NCBI RefSeq assembly: GCF_030409315.1
Contig: NZ_JAUFPS010000028.1
Coordinates: 62,001-126,000, forward strand
Direction: 5' to 3'
DNA: 64,000 nt
From: Mucilaginibacter flavus
GTDB lineage: Bacteria > Bacteroidota > Bacteroidia > Sphingobacteriales > Sphingobacteriaceae
The position numbers and the translations under genes are program-made. Shown in pieces: positions 9,394 to 17,450 of this stretch (within the stretch, counting starts at the first letter, position 1; each line of letters starts with the position of its first letter). Below the pieces are notes generated by a model that saw only the letters and a list, made by a program, of their open reading frames with translations, had not been told where the DNA came from and searched no databases.

Positions 9394-11754
9394 ATGATAA
9401 GAAATTATTTAAAAATTGCCTGGCGTAACATTGTTAAAAGCAAAGGGCACACATTTATAAATGTGGCGGGGTTATCAATAGGTATGGCCGTGGCTATGTT
9501 GATAGGTTTGTGGATATGGGACGAATTATCGTTCAATAAGTATCATCAAAATTATGATCGCGTGGGCGAACTTATGACCACGCAAACGTCCAATGGGGAA
9601 GTGGTAACATTCCCTACAACGGTTGTACCTTTAAGCGAAGAGCTGCGCAGTAAGTATGGCAATGATTTTAAACTGACGGCCTTAACCTGGGCGGGCACAC
9701 ATATTATGGCCGTTGGCGATAAAAAGATCTCGCAAAACGGCACCTGGGCCGAGGCAGGTTTGCCGCAAATTTTATCGTTAAAAATGATAAAAGGTAATTA
9801 TGCCGGTTTTAATGATCCTTCAAACTTCCTACTCTCACAATCGGTAGCTACGGCTTTATTTGGCGATGCCGACCCTATAAACAAGGTAGTGTGCATTGAT
9901 AATAAAACAGATATGAAAGTGGCGGGTGTTTACGAGGATCTGCCTAAAAACACGTCGTTTTACAACACACAATTTATGTTGCCCTGGGCCAATAAAGCCA
10001 ACTGGTGGAATATCCAAACCACCGCCTGGGGTAATCACGGCTGTAACCTGTATGTGCTGATGAATGAGCATGCCAATTTTGATAAGGTATCGGCCAAAAT
10101 AAGAAACATCACCAAGCCTCATTTTAAAATGAACGATGAGGTAATGGCTGTACATCCCATGAGCAAATGGCACTTGTACAGCGAGTTTGTAAACGGCAAA
10201 TCTGTTGGTGGTGCTATAAAATTTGTTTGGCTTTTTGGCCTGATAGGCATGTTTGTTTTATTACTGGCCTGTATTAATTTCATGAACTTGAGCACCGCCA
10301 AAAGCGAAAAACGGGCCAAAGAAGTAGGCATCCGTAAAGCAATCGGTTCGGTACGCGGGCAACTCATTAAGCAGTTTTTAAGCGAATCGTTATTGGTGGT
10401 TTTTTTAGCCCTGGGTTTAACTTTTATACTGGTGATATTGGCTTTACCCTACTTTAACCAAATTGCAGATAAGGATGTGCACATACCTTACACCAACGCC
10501 TTCTTTTGGGTAGGAACTTTAAGCTTTTCCATTTTTACAGGTTTATTATCAGGCAGTTACCCGGCGTTTTATTTATCGGCCTTTAACCCGGTAAAAGTGC
10601 TTAAGGGAACTTTTAAAGTGGGCAAGCTGGCATCGTTGCCACGTAAAATATTGGTGGTGGTGCAGTTTACCGTATCCATTGTTTTAATAATAGGTACCAT
10701 CATTGTTTTAAGGCAAATCAATTACGCAAAAAACCGGCCTGTAGGTTACTCACGTGCGGGCTTAATCACCATTGAGATGAATACGCCGGATATTTACGGG
10801 CATTATGAAACCCTGCGTAACGATCTGCTCCAAACCGGCGCGGTAAGTGATATGGCCGAGGCAAATAGCCCAACTACGCAGATATGGTCAAACAATGGCG
10901 GCTTTGATTGGGAAGGCAAAACGCCGGGCCCCGACCCTACTTTTGGCACCATAGGCGTAACCTATGATTTTGGTAACACCGTAGGCTGGAAGGTTGTGGA
11001 AGGTCGCGACTTTTCAAGAAAATATGCCACAGATACCAGCGCCATCATCCTTAATCAATCGGCAGTAAAACTAAGCGGAATTAAAAATCCGGTAGGTAAA
11101 CTGATGCGTTGGGGAGGTAAAAGTTATGTTATAGCCGGCGTGGTGAAAGATATGATCATGGAATCGCCATATAATAAAACCGTGGCTACCATATTTTTGA
11201 TGAACCCTTATTGGGTAAATAACATCACCATCCGCATTAAGCCCAATATGCCCGTGCACGATGCGTTGGCTAAAATTGAAGGCGTGTTTAAAAGGTATAA
11301 TCCCGGCAGTCCGTTTGATTTTAAGTTTAATGATGATGAATACGCCCGCAAGTTTGCTACCGAAGAACGGGTTGGTAACCTTGCCTCGGTATTTGCCGGT
11401 TTGGCCATCTTTATATCGTGCCTGGGCCTGTTTGGTTTAGCATCATTTGTAGCCGAGCAGCGTGTAAAAGAAATAGGGGTACGCAAAGTGCTTGGGGCAT
11501 CGATAGTAAACCTGTGGCGCCTGTTATCGGCCGAATTTGTACTGTTGGTCACCATCAGCCTGTTAATAGCGGTGCCTGTGGCCTATTACTTTATGAATGG
11601 CTGGCTGCAACAGTATCAATATAAAGAAGGTATTACCTGGTGGATATTTGCCTTTGCCGGTATTGGCGCTATAGCCATTACCCTGGCAACAGTAAGTTTC
11701 CAGGCCATCAAAGCGGCCCTGGCCAACCCGGTGAAAAGCTTAAGGAGTGAATAA
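9394..11754 (+). CDS. FtsX/MacB-type ABC transporter permease, array copy 4
   Basis: A 786-residue permease (MIRNYLKIAWRNIVKSK...), the closest relative of the next gene. Both share the TM1 segment GLSIGMAVAMLIGLWIWDEL (GLSVGMAVAVLIGLWIWNEL in copy 5), the SEKRAKEVGIRK module-1 motif and similar periplasmic domains. Module 2 carries AEQRVKEIGVRKVLGAS and the C-terminus is ANPVKSLRSE. Same 8-helix topology as the others. The combination of gene similarity and near-identical upstream spacers makes copies 4 and 5 look like the most recent duplication in the array. Confidence 0.92.
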   Translation: MIRNYLKIAWRNIVKSKGHTFINVAGLSIGMAVAMLIGLWIWDELSFNKYHQNYDRVGELMTTQTSNGEVVTFPTTVVPLSEELRSKYGNDFKLTALTWAGTHIMAVGDKKISQNGTWAEAGLPQILSLKMIKGNYAGFNDPSNFLLSQSVATALFGDADPINKVVCIDNKTDMKVAGVYEDLPKNTSFYNTQFMLPWANKANWWNIQTTAWGNHGCNLYVLMNEHANFDKVSAKIRNITKPHFKMNDEVMAVHPMSKWHLYSEFVNGKSVGGAIKFVWLFGLIGMFVLLLACINFMNLSTAKSEKRAKEVGIRKAIGSVRGQLIKQFLSESLLVVFLALGLTFILVILALPYFNQIADKDVHIPYTNAFFWVGTLSFSIFTGLLSGSYPAFYLSAFNPVKVLKGTFKVGKLASLPRKILVVVQFTVSIVLIIGTIIVLRQINYAKNRPVGYSRAGLITIEMNTPDIYGHYETLRNDLLQTGAVSDMAEANSPTTQIWSNNGGFDWEGKTPGPDPTFGTIGVTYDFGNTVGWKVVEGRDFSRKYATDTSAIILNQSAVKLSGIKNPVGKLMRWGGKSYVIAGVVKDMIMESPYNKTVATIFLMNPYWVNNITIRIKPNMPVHDALAKIEGVFKRYNPGSPFDFKFNDDEYARKFATEERVGNLASVFAGLAIFISCLGLFGLASFVAEQRVKEIGVRKVLGASIVNLWRLLSAEFVLLVTISLLIAVPVAYYFMNGWLQQYQYKEGITWWIFAFAGIGAIAITLATVSFQAIKAALANPVKSLRSE

Positions 11755-11900
11755 GAATAGAGTCAAGAATTAAGAGTCAAGAATCAAGATAGGGAATAGT
11801 CATTAGGTCATTTGCTTTGCGTCATTAGGTCATTATTGAATTTTCATTGACCATCTGACAAGACCAATGAACTAATGAACAAGTGAACCAATGAACTACT
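11755..11900. repeat. Word-repeat spacer between permease genes 4 and 5
   Basis: Nearly the same sequence as 9251-9393: GTCAAGAATTAAGAGTCAAG words, GTCATTAGGTCATTTGCTTTGCGTCATTAGG, a TTTTCATTGACC arm, then CCAATGAACTAATGAAC words up to the start codon. The GTCATT and AATGAC-type blocks form imperfect inverted arms. Confidence 0.7.
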
Positions 11901-14294
11901 ATGTTTAAGAATTATTTAAAAATCGCATGGCGTAACCTTGTTAAAAATAAGGCGCATACGTTTATTAATGTAACGGGGCTTTCGGTTGGTATGGCGGTGG
12001 CTGTGCTTATCGGGCTTTGGATCTGGAACGAGTTATCGTATGATAAATATCACCAGAGTTATGATCGCATTGTGAGGGTGATGCAGCATCAAACCTTTAA
12101 TGGCGAGGTGGGTTCGCAAAACTCCATTCCGCTTCCGCTGGGCTACCAGTTAAGGGACGAGTACAAAGGCGATTTTAAATATGTGGTACTATCTACCTGG
12201 AACTTTAACCATATCCTGGCCTTTGGCGATAAAAAGCTATCCTATGCCGGCTCATATATGCAAGCCGAAGCTCCGGATTTGCTTACGTTAAAGATGCTGA
12301 AGGGCACGCGGTCGGCCTTGAAAGATCAGTCGTCTATTATGCTTTCGGCATCTCTTGCAAAGGCACTTTTCGGCAATGCCGATCCTATGTTTAAGCCTAT
12401 AAAAATAGACAATCAATGGAACGTAAAAGTTACCGGCGTGTATGAAGATCTGCCGCATAACACCAGTTTTAAAGAACTGGGCTTTATTGCCCCCTGGGAT
12501 TTGTTTATGACCACGCAGCCTTACCTTAAACAGGCCCGCACTACCTGGGGTAATAACTCCTGGCAGCTGTTTGCCCAGTTGCAGCCCAATGCCGATATCA
12601 ATAAAGTAGAGGCCAAAATAAAAAACCTGAAAATGGTGGGCCTGGCGCTTAATAAAGATAAAATAGGCCTAACTTTTAAAGCCGCTATTTTTTTACATCC
12701 TATGGAAAAATGGCATTTGTACTCCGAATTTAAAAACGGCATCAACACTGGCGGCGATATTAAATTTGTATGGATGTTTGGTCTCATCGGTGTTTTTGTA
12801 TTACTGTTGGCCTGTATCAATTTTATGAATTTAAGCACCGCCCGCAGTGAAAAACGGGCTAAGGAAGTAGGTATCCGTAAAACGGTAGGTTCTTTAAGAA
12901 GCCAATTGATTGGTCAGTTTTTTATGGAATCGATGATAGTTACGGTATTTGCCTTCCTGTTATCGTTGGTACTGGTACAGCTGATATTGCCCTGGTTTAA
13001 CCAGGTGGCCGATAAAACAATTTCGGTACTGTGGTTTAACCCCTGGTTTTGGATTATTGGGATTGGCTTCAGCATATTTACCGGCATTATTGCCGGTAGT
13101 TATCCGGCCTTTTACCTGTCGTCGTTTCAGCCGGTAAAAGTGTTAAAGGGAACTTTTAAAGCAGGCAAGCTGGCGGCCCTGCCCCGCAAAATATTAGTGG
13201 TGCTGCAATTTACGGTTTCGGTTACGTTGATTATTGGTACCATCATCGTTTTTCGTCAGGTTCAATTTACCAAAAACCGACCGGTTGGCTATGAGCGTAC
13301 AGGGCTGATCCAAATTGATATGCGTACCGATGAAATTCACAAACATTTTGAAGCAGTGCGGAACGACCTTCAACAATCTGGCGCTATTGTGGATATGGCC
13401 GAATCGGACAGTCCGCTTACCGACGTTTATTCTGATAACAGTGGTTTTAAATGGCGCGATAAAGACCCCGCTTTGCAGGATGATTTTGGCACCATAGGCG
13501 TAAGCCCCGAGTTTGGTAAAACCGCGCAATGGAAGGTGGTGGATGGCCGCGATTTTTCAAAAGATAACATGGCCGATTCATCGGGTATGATTTTGAACGA
13601 GGCCGCGGTTAAATTTATGCGCCTGAAACACCCGGTGGGCGAAATGGTAGAATGGTATAAAAAATTCCAGGTTATTGGCGTGGTAAAAGATATGGTAATG
13701 TCATCGCCGTATGAACCTATACAGCCGAGCGTGTTTTACCTAAATAAAGGCACGGGTGGCATGGTTGACATTCGCATTAACCCTAAAATGAGCGCGCACG
13801 AAACGTTAGCCAAAATTGAAGCTGCCTGGAAGCAGTATGCCCCTGGCAGCCCCTTTGAATACAAATTTACCGACGATCAATATGCTCAAAAATTTGCCAA
13901 CGAAGAACGCATAGGCAAGCTTGCCGGTTTCTTTACCCTGTTGGCCATCTTCATTAGCTGTATGGGCTTATTTGGCATGGCCTCCTTTATGGCCGAACAA
14001 CGCACCAAAGAGATTGGCGTACGCAAAGTATTGGGGGCATCGGTATTTGGTTTGTGGCGATTAATGTCGGTTGATTTTGTGGTGCTGGTTTCCATAGCAT
14101 TGCTCATCGCTATCCCAACCGCATACTACTTTATGCACGGCTGGCTGCAGGATTACAAGTACCGCGCCGAACTTTCCTGGTGGATATTTGGAGCAACCGC
14201 GGTGGGGGCTATCAGTATTACCCTGCTTACCGTAAGCTACCAAAGCATTAAAGCCGCGCTCATGAACCCGGTGAAAAGCCTGAGATCGGAATAA
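11901..14294 (+). CDS. FtsX/MacB-type ABC transporter permease, array copy 5
   Basis: A 797-residue permease that closes the array. Start MFKNYLKIAWRNLVKNK; TM1 at about residues 22-45; module-1 motif ACINFMNLSTARSEKRAKEVG; module-2 motif AEQRTKEIGVRKVLGAS; tail ALMNPVKSLRSE. It is most like copy 4. A strong terminator-like hairpin follows at 14361-14395, which suggests the array is one transcription unit or at least that transcription ends here. No ABC ATPase or membrane-fusion protein gene follows, unlike classical macAB operons. Confidence 0.92.
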   Translation: MFKNYLKIAWRNLVKNKAHTFINVTGLSVGMAVAVLIGLWIWNELSYDKYHQSYDRIVRVMQHQTFNGEVGSQNSIPLPLGYQLRDEYKGDFKYVVLSTWNFNHILAFGDKKLSYAGSYMQAEAPDLLTLKMLKGTRSALKDQSSIMLSASLAKALFGNADPMFKPIKIDNQWNVKVTGVYEDLPHNTSFKELGFIAPWDLFMTTQPYLKQARTTWGNNSWQLFAQLQPNADINKVEAKIKNLKMVGLALNKDKIGLTFKAAIFLHPMEKWHLYSEFKNGINTGGDIKFVWMFGLIGVFVLLLACINFMNLSTARSEKRAKEVGIRKTVGSLRSQLIGQFFMESMIVTVFAFLLSLVLVQLILPWFNQVADKTISVLWFNPWFWIIGIGFSIFTGIIAGSYPAFYLSSFQPVKVLKGTFKAGKLAALPRKILVVLQFTVSVTLIIGTIIVFRQVQFTKNRPVGYERTGLIQIDMRTDEIHKHFEAVRNDLQQSGAIVDMAESDSPLTDVYSDNSGFKWRDKDPALQDDFGTIGVSPEFGKTAQWKVVDGRDFSKDNMADSSGMILNEAAVKFMRLKHPVGEMVEWYKKFQVIGVVKDMVMSSPYEPIQPSVFYLNKGTGGMVDIRINPKMSAHETLAKIEAAWKQYAPGSPFEYKFTDDQYAQKFANEERIGKLAGFFTLLAIFISCMGLFGMASFMAEQRTKEIGVRKVLGASVFGLWRLMSVDFVVLVSIALLIAIPTAYYFMHGWLQDYKYRAELSWWIFGATAVGAISITLLTVSYQSIKAALMNPVKSLRSE

Positions 14295-14360
14295 GAGGTT
14301 AAAGGCGAAAGGATAAAGGCAAAAGGTTTTTGCATATTGGTAATGGTTATATGAAACAAA

Positions 14361-14395
14361 AAAGGCTGAAAGAATTTATCACTCTTTCAGCCTTT
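14361..14395 (+). terminator. Intrinsic terminator after the permease array
   Basis: AAAGGCTGAAAGA at 14361-14373 and TCTTTCAGCCTTT at 14383-14395 form a 13-bp perfect stem, followed by a T-rich stretch. It lies about 70 bp after the last permease. Confidence 0.8.
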
Positions 14396-14409
14396 GCTTT
14401 TAGCTCAAC

Positions 14410-14440
14410 TTTGTTCTTTTTGATTTTATAATTATCTTTA
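14410..14440 (+). promoter_or_regulatory. Candidate Bacteroidota promoter of the toxin-antitoxin pair
   Basis: TTTG at 14410-14413, 19 bp, then TATCTTTA at 14433-14440 (7 of 8 against TAnnTTTG). The -7 box ends only 4 nt before the ATG at 14445, so if used the mRNA would be almost leaderless. Confidence 0.45.
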
Positions 14441-14444
14441 TAAA

Positions 14445-14678
14445 ATGACTACGATAACATTACACGTTCCGGATGCGCTTGAAGAAGCGCATGATGAAAC
14501 AGTGCGTTTAATTGCAGCAAAGCTTTATGAAGCCGGGAAATTGTCGTTAGGGCAGGCTGCCGAAATGTGTGACATCGATAAAGCAGATTTCCCCGCTGTG
14601 CTCAATAGTTTCGGTGTAAATTACATTCAGTATACCTATGAAGATGTGATGGCCGATGTAGCCCGGATCAATGGCTGA
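14445..14678 (+). CDS. UPF0175 family antitoxin
   Basis: A 77-residue protein with the UPF0175 layout: an N-terminal beta strand (MTTITLHVPDAL), then a helical region (RLIAAKLYEAGKLSLGQAAEMC) that reads as a helix-turn-helix-like segment, and a C-terminal tail (YEDVMADVARING) likely to wrap the toxin. UPF0175 proteins commonly precede DUF3368/PIN-like toxins. Here the stop overlaps the next start by 8 bp, the typical translational coupling of antitoxin and toxin. Expected role: neutralise the downstream ribonuclease and autorepress. Assignment rests on sequence pattern and gene pairing. Confidence 0.8.
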   Translation: MTTITLHVPDALEEAHDETVRLIAAKLYEAGKLSLGQAAEMCDIDKADFPAVLNSFGVNYIQYTYEDVMADVARING

Positions 14679-15129
14679 ATACATAGTTATCACGGATACC
14701 AGCTGTCTAATCCTGCTCGATAATATTGGAGCATTTGATATACTTCATAACGTTTATGAGCATATCATAACCACTCCAGAAATTGCAGCTGAGTTTAAGA
14801 AGATATTGCCCGATTGGATACAGGTTATACCTGTAAAGGATATAGCTTTGGTAGCGGCTTACAATAAACAGGTAGATTTAGGAGAGGCAAGTGCAATTGC
14901 GTTGGCTCAGGAAATTCCTGATGTTTTGCTCATTGTAGATGATTTTAAAGGACGTCGGCTTGCAGGTCAGCTCAATATCCGGTTTACAGGAACTATTGGT
15001 GTTTTAATTACTTGTCGCCAACAACATAAAATCAGTTCTTTGAGGCCATATTTTGAATTGATCAAATTGACAGATTTTAGGATTGACCCCGCAATGTTAG
15101 ATAGGATTCTTGATGATTTTAAAGATTAG
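14671..15129 (+). CDS. DUF3368/PIN-like ribonuclease toxin
   Basis: A 152-residue PIN-fold protein of the DUF3368 type. Candidate acidic metal ligands sit where expected: D9 in VITDTSCLI, E72 in LGEASAIALA, and D90/D91 in LIVDDFKGRR. PIN toxins cleave RNA with Mg2+ or Mn2+. The start overlaps the antitoxin gene by 8 bp (ATG at 14671, antitoxin TGA at 14676-14678), so expression is coupled. All putative catalytic residues are present, so the toxin looks intact. It is followed by a bidirectional terminator. Confidence 0.8.
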   Translation: MAEYIVITDTSCLILLDNIGAFDILHNVYEHIITTPEIAAEFKKILPDWIQVIPVKDIALVAAYNKQVDLGEASAIALAQEIPDVLLIVDDFKGRRLAGQLNIRFTGTIGVLITCRQQHKISSLRPYFELIKLTDFRIDPAMLDRILDDFKD

Positions 15130-15157
15130 AAACCGGTAGAGAAATATACCCCAACAA

Positions 15158-15194
15158 AAAAAGCTGAAAGGATTCACCATCCTTTCAGCTTTTT
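15158..15194. terminator. Bidirectional terminator between convergent genes
   Basis: AAAAAGCTGAAAGGAT (15158-15173), loop TCACC, then ATCCTTTCAGCTTTTT (15179-15194): a 16-bp perfect stem with A and T flanks on both sides. It serves the toxin gene from the left and the bacilliredoxin from the right. Confidence 0.85.
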
Positions 15195-15221
15195 GCTTTT
15201 AGCCTTCGGCTTTCAGCTCAA

Positions 15222-15632
15222 TTAGCAGTATTGCTCAAAAGCGCCAATCAGGTTATCGGCAATCATTTGCGCGGGGCGGCCTTCAATTTGGTGACGCTCG
15301 ATGATGTGTACCAGTTTGCCATCTTTAAACAAAGCCATTGATGGTGATGACGGAGGGTAAGGCAGCATGTAGTTACGTGCAACATCAACCGCGTCTTTTT
15401 CCATACCTGCAAAAACGGTAACTAATCTGTCAGGGTGTTTTTCGTTAGCGGCAGCAATCCTGGCAGCAGGGCGCGCGTTGGCAGCAGCGCAGCCGCATAC
15501 AGAATTTACCATAACAAATACAGTTCCTTCGCTTTCAATGGCGTTTTTTACAGCATCAGCATCTTTCAATTCTGTAAAGCCCACTCTTGTTAAATCTTCC
15601 CGCATTGGGGCAACCAAATATTCTGGATACAT
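15222..15632 (-). CDS. BrxA/BrxB family bacilliredoxin
   Basis: A 136-residue cytosolic protein of the former DUF1094 (YphP/YqiW) family. The redox motif C46-G-C48 lies in NSVCGCAAANARP, with a further cysteine as the last residue. Proteins of this family remove bacillithiol or similar thiol adducts from proteins. In Bacteroidota, where bacillithiol synthesis is known in several lineages, they are common single genes. The length matches the family and the start MYPEYLV is typical. It is transcribed toward the toxin gene and shares the terminator at 15158-15194. Confidence 0.9.
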   Translation of the reverse strand: MYPEYLVAPMREDLTRVGFTELKDADAVKNAIESEGTVFVMVNSVCGCAAANARPAARIAAANEKHPDRLVTVFAGMEKDAVDVARNYMLPYPPSSPSMALFKDGKLVHIIERHQIEGRPAQMIADNLIGAFEQYC

Positions 15633-15835
15633 AGTATATTTTCTTTAATTAGATTTTTATCAACTAACAAAAATAACAAATGATATGCAAATCCCGTTTA
15701 AAAAACTCAATAATAACATTTTGCTGACGATGCGGCTTGTAGATATAATTGCCACATAATAAGCTTATTGTTCATGTTAGCTATTGATATATTCGATGTT
15801 ATCGTTATATTGCACGCCCCTAATTAATAAGTTGA

Positions 15836-16711
15836 ATGAAAAAAAAGACATCTGATATCAGTACGGTTGTTATCATTAATAAGAACCAATTGCCTACAAA
15901 GTCTTTACAAATAAAAACCAAACATCTTAACAGGCTTAAACATTACGCCGCCGGCATTGCAGCCGTAGTGGTGGTTTTGGTTGGATGTATTTTTTATTTA
16001 AGATCACAAAACACCACCCAGGAAATTGAAAAACAAAAGCTGCTGGTTCAAATTGCCAAACTAAAAGGCGCCGCGCCGGTAACGGCCACCACCCCGCAGG
16101 TACAAGGTAAAGAAGGCAGCGCGCAATCATACATACAAGCCATTGAAGGCAAGCTAAAAACCATTAATGATTACCTGCGCCGCCGCGGCTTAAAAGGCTT
16201 TAGCACCAAAGGTTTGGGTGGCGATAGCAATGCCGAAGGCAAAAAGCTAAGCGATAAAGAAGTATACTCCCTGTATAACGATTACCTTAACCACCTGATG
16301 GGTACCATAGCGTTTACACCTATGGGTTACCCGCGCATCAGCTCATTTACCTCCTTTTTTGGTTACCGCAGCGACCCATTTGATAGCAGCAGTGCCGAGT
16401 TTCATCCCGGTATTGATTTTAAAGGCAAAAAAGGCGACGAGGTAAAATGTACCGCCAGTGGTAAAGTAGTATTTGCCGGCTGGACAAACGGCTATGGCAA
16501 TTGCATCCGCATACAGCACATCAACGATATTCAAACCGTGTACGGGCACCTTTCAAAAATCAAAGTAAAGGTAGGGCAACAGGTAAACCTTGGCGATGAG
16601 ATAGGCTTGGTAGGCTCAACCGGTCACTCAACCGGCGCGCACCTGCACTACGAAGTACGTCGCAACGGCAAACCTGTAAACCCGGTTAATTTTTTAACAC
16701 TAAATAAATAG
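15836..16711 (+). CDS. M23 family peptidoglycan endopeptidase, membrane anchored
   Basis: A 291-residue protein with a short cytosolic N-terminus, one TM helix at about 38-55, a coiled-coil/linker part (60-150), and a C-terminal LytM/M23 domain. Zinc ligands are visible as H190-x3-D194 (FHPGIDF) and H271 of GAHLHYE, with H238 (YGHLS) and H269 as the other catalytic histidines. All expected residues are present, so it should be an active cell-wall endopeptidase acting in the periplasm. The next gene encodes a bactofilin. M23 plus bactofilin is a recurring pair in which the scaffold positions the hydrolase for cell-shape control. Confidence 0.92.
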   Translation: MKKKTSDISTVVIINKNQLPTKSLQIKTKHLNRLKHYAAGIAAVVVVLVGCIFYLRSQNTTQEIEKQKLLVQIAKLKGAAPVTATTPQVQGKEGSAQSYIQAIEGKLKTINDYLRRRGLKGFSTKGLGGDSNAEGKKLSDKEVYSLYNDYLNHLMGTIAFTPMGYPRISSFTSFFGYRSDPFDSSSAEFHPGIDFKGKKGDEVKCTASGKVVFAGWTNGYGNCIRIQHINDIQTVYGHLSKIKVKVGQQVNLGDEIGLVGSTGHSTGAHLHYEVRRNGKPVNPVNFLTLNK

Positions 16712-16853
16712 GAGTATCAAGTAGTAAGTATCAAGTAGCAAGACCCATTTTAGGTGCTACAATATACTTATCACTTAATACAAATAAATCAAGTATCAAG
16801 CAGTAAGTAAATACTTACTACTTGATACTAACTACTTACTACTAAAAAAACCT
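16712..16853. repeat. Word-repeat spacer with a near-perfect 18-bp hairpin before bactofilin
   Basis: Words of the AGTATCAAGTAGTAAG type occur directly at 16713-16740 and inverted at 16812-16843. AGTATCAAGTAGTAAG (16713-16728) is perfectly complementary to 16814-16829. Locally, 16792-16809 and 16812-16829 form an 18-bp stem with one mismatch and a two-base loop, ending 24 bp before the bactofilin ATG. It could act as a partial terminator or mRNA processing/stability element between the two genes. Confidence 0.65.
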
Positions 16854-17219
16854 ATGGCTATTTTCGGTAAAAAGGATAAAGTGGCGCTTGACCTTCAGGC
16901 TATATCAACCCTGATAAGTGAAGGCAGTGTTTTAGATGGCAGCCTTACGGCCCCGGCAGTTGCCCGCATTGACGGATTGGTTAATGGCGATGTAACCGTA
17001 ACAGAAGGGCTTATCCTTGGCGAAAAAGGGGAGGTAAAAGGCAATATTATCACCAAAGAGATTGTTGTTTATGGTACTGTTCATGGCGATATCCAAACGG
17101 AATCAATTGAAATACGGGCCACCGGCAAAATTACCGGCCAAATAAAAACCCAAACCCTACTGGTTGAAACAGGTGGCGTATACAACGGCCAGCTTACCAT
17201 GGGTGTTGTAAAGGTGTAG
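16854..17219 (+). CDS. Bactofilin (polymer-forming cytoskeletal protein)
   Basis: A 121-residue protein with a short N-terminal tail (MAIFGKKDK) followed by the repeated GxVxGxI-type right-handed beta-helix pattern of bactofilins (VNGDVTVTEG, VKGNIITKE, VHGDIQTES, ITGQIKTQ, YNGQLTM). Bactofilins polymerise without nucleotide into filaments at the membrane and scaffold cell-wall enzymes. The preceding M23 peptidase gene is the likely client. The size is at the short end of the family, and there is no long disordered tail. Confidence 0.93.
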   Translation: MAIFGKKDKVALDLQAISTLISEGSVLDGSLTAPAVARIDGLVNGDVTVTEGLILGEKGEVKGNIITKEIVVYGTVHGDIQTESIEIRATGKITGQIKTQTLLVETGGVYNGQLTMGVVKV

Positions 17220-17389
17220 AGGACGTTTTGCTCGACCTTACATATCCTTCCACTTGCCGCGAAACTGCTACCTCTTTGTAAACAAACAAGTAAGAGATTC
17301 ACACCCTCACACATTTTACGCTATATTCCTTATCTCCTGGGGCGCTTTTAAAAGCACTACTCCCTTCTGTATTATATTATTAATTAACC

Positions 17390-17422
17390 ATTGATACCCA
17401 GAGTATAAAATATTATTTTTGA
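17390..17422 (+). promoter_or_regulatory. Candidate promoter of the hybrid sensor kinase gene
   Basis: ATTG at 17390-17393, 21 bp, then TATTTTTG at 17415-17422, an exact TAnnTTTG -7 box. The start codon is 29 bp downstream. Confidence 0.55.
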
Positions 17423-17450
17423 GATATAAGGGAGCGTTGGTTTATTTTAC

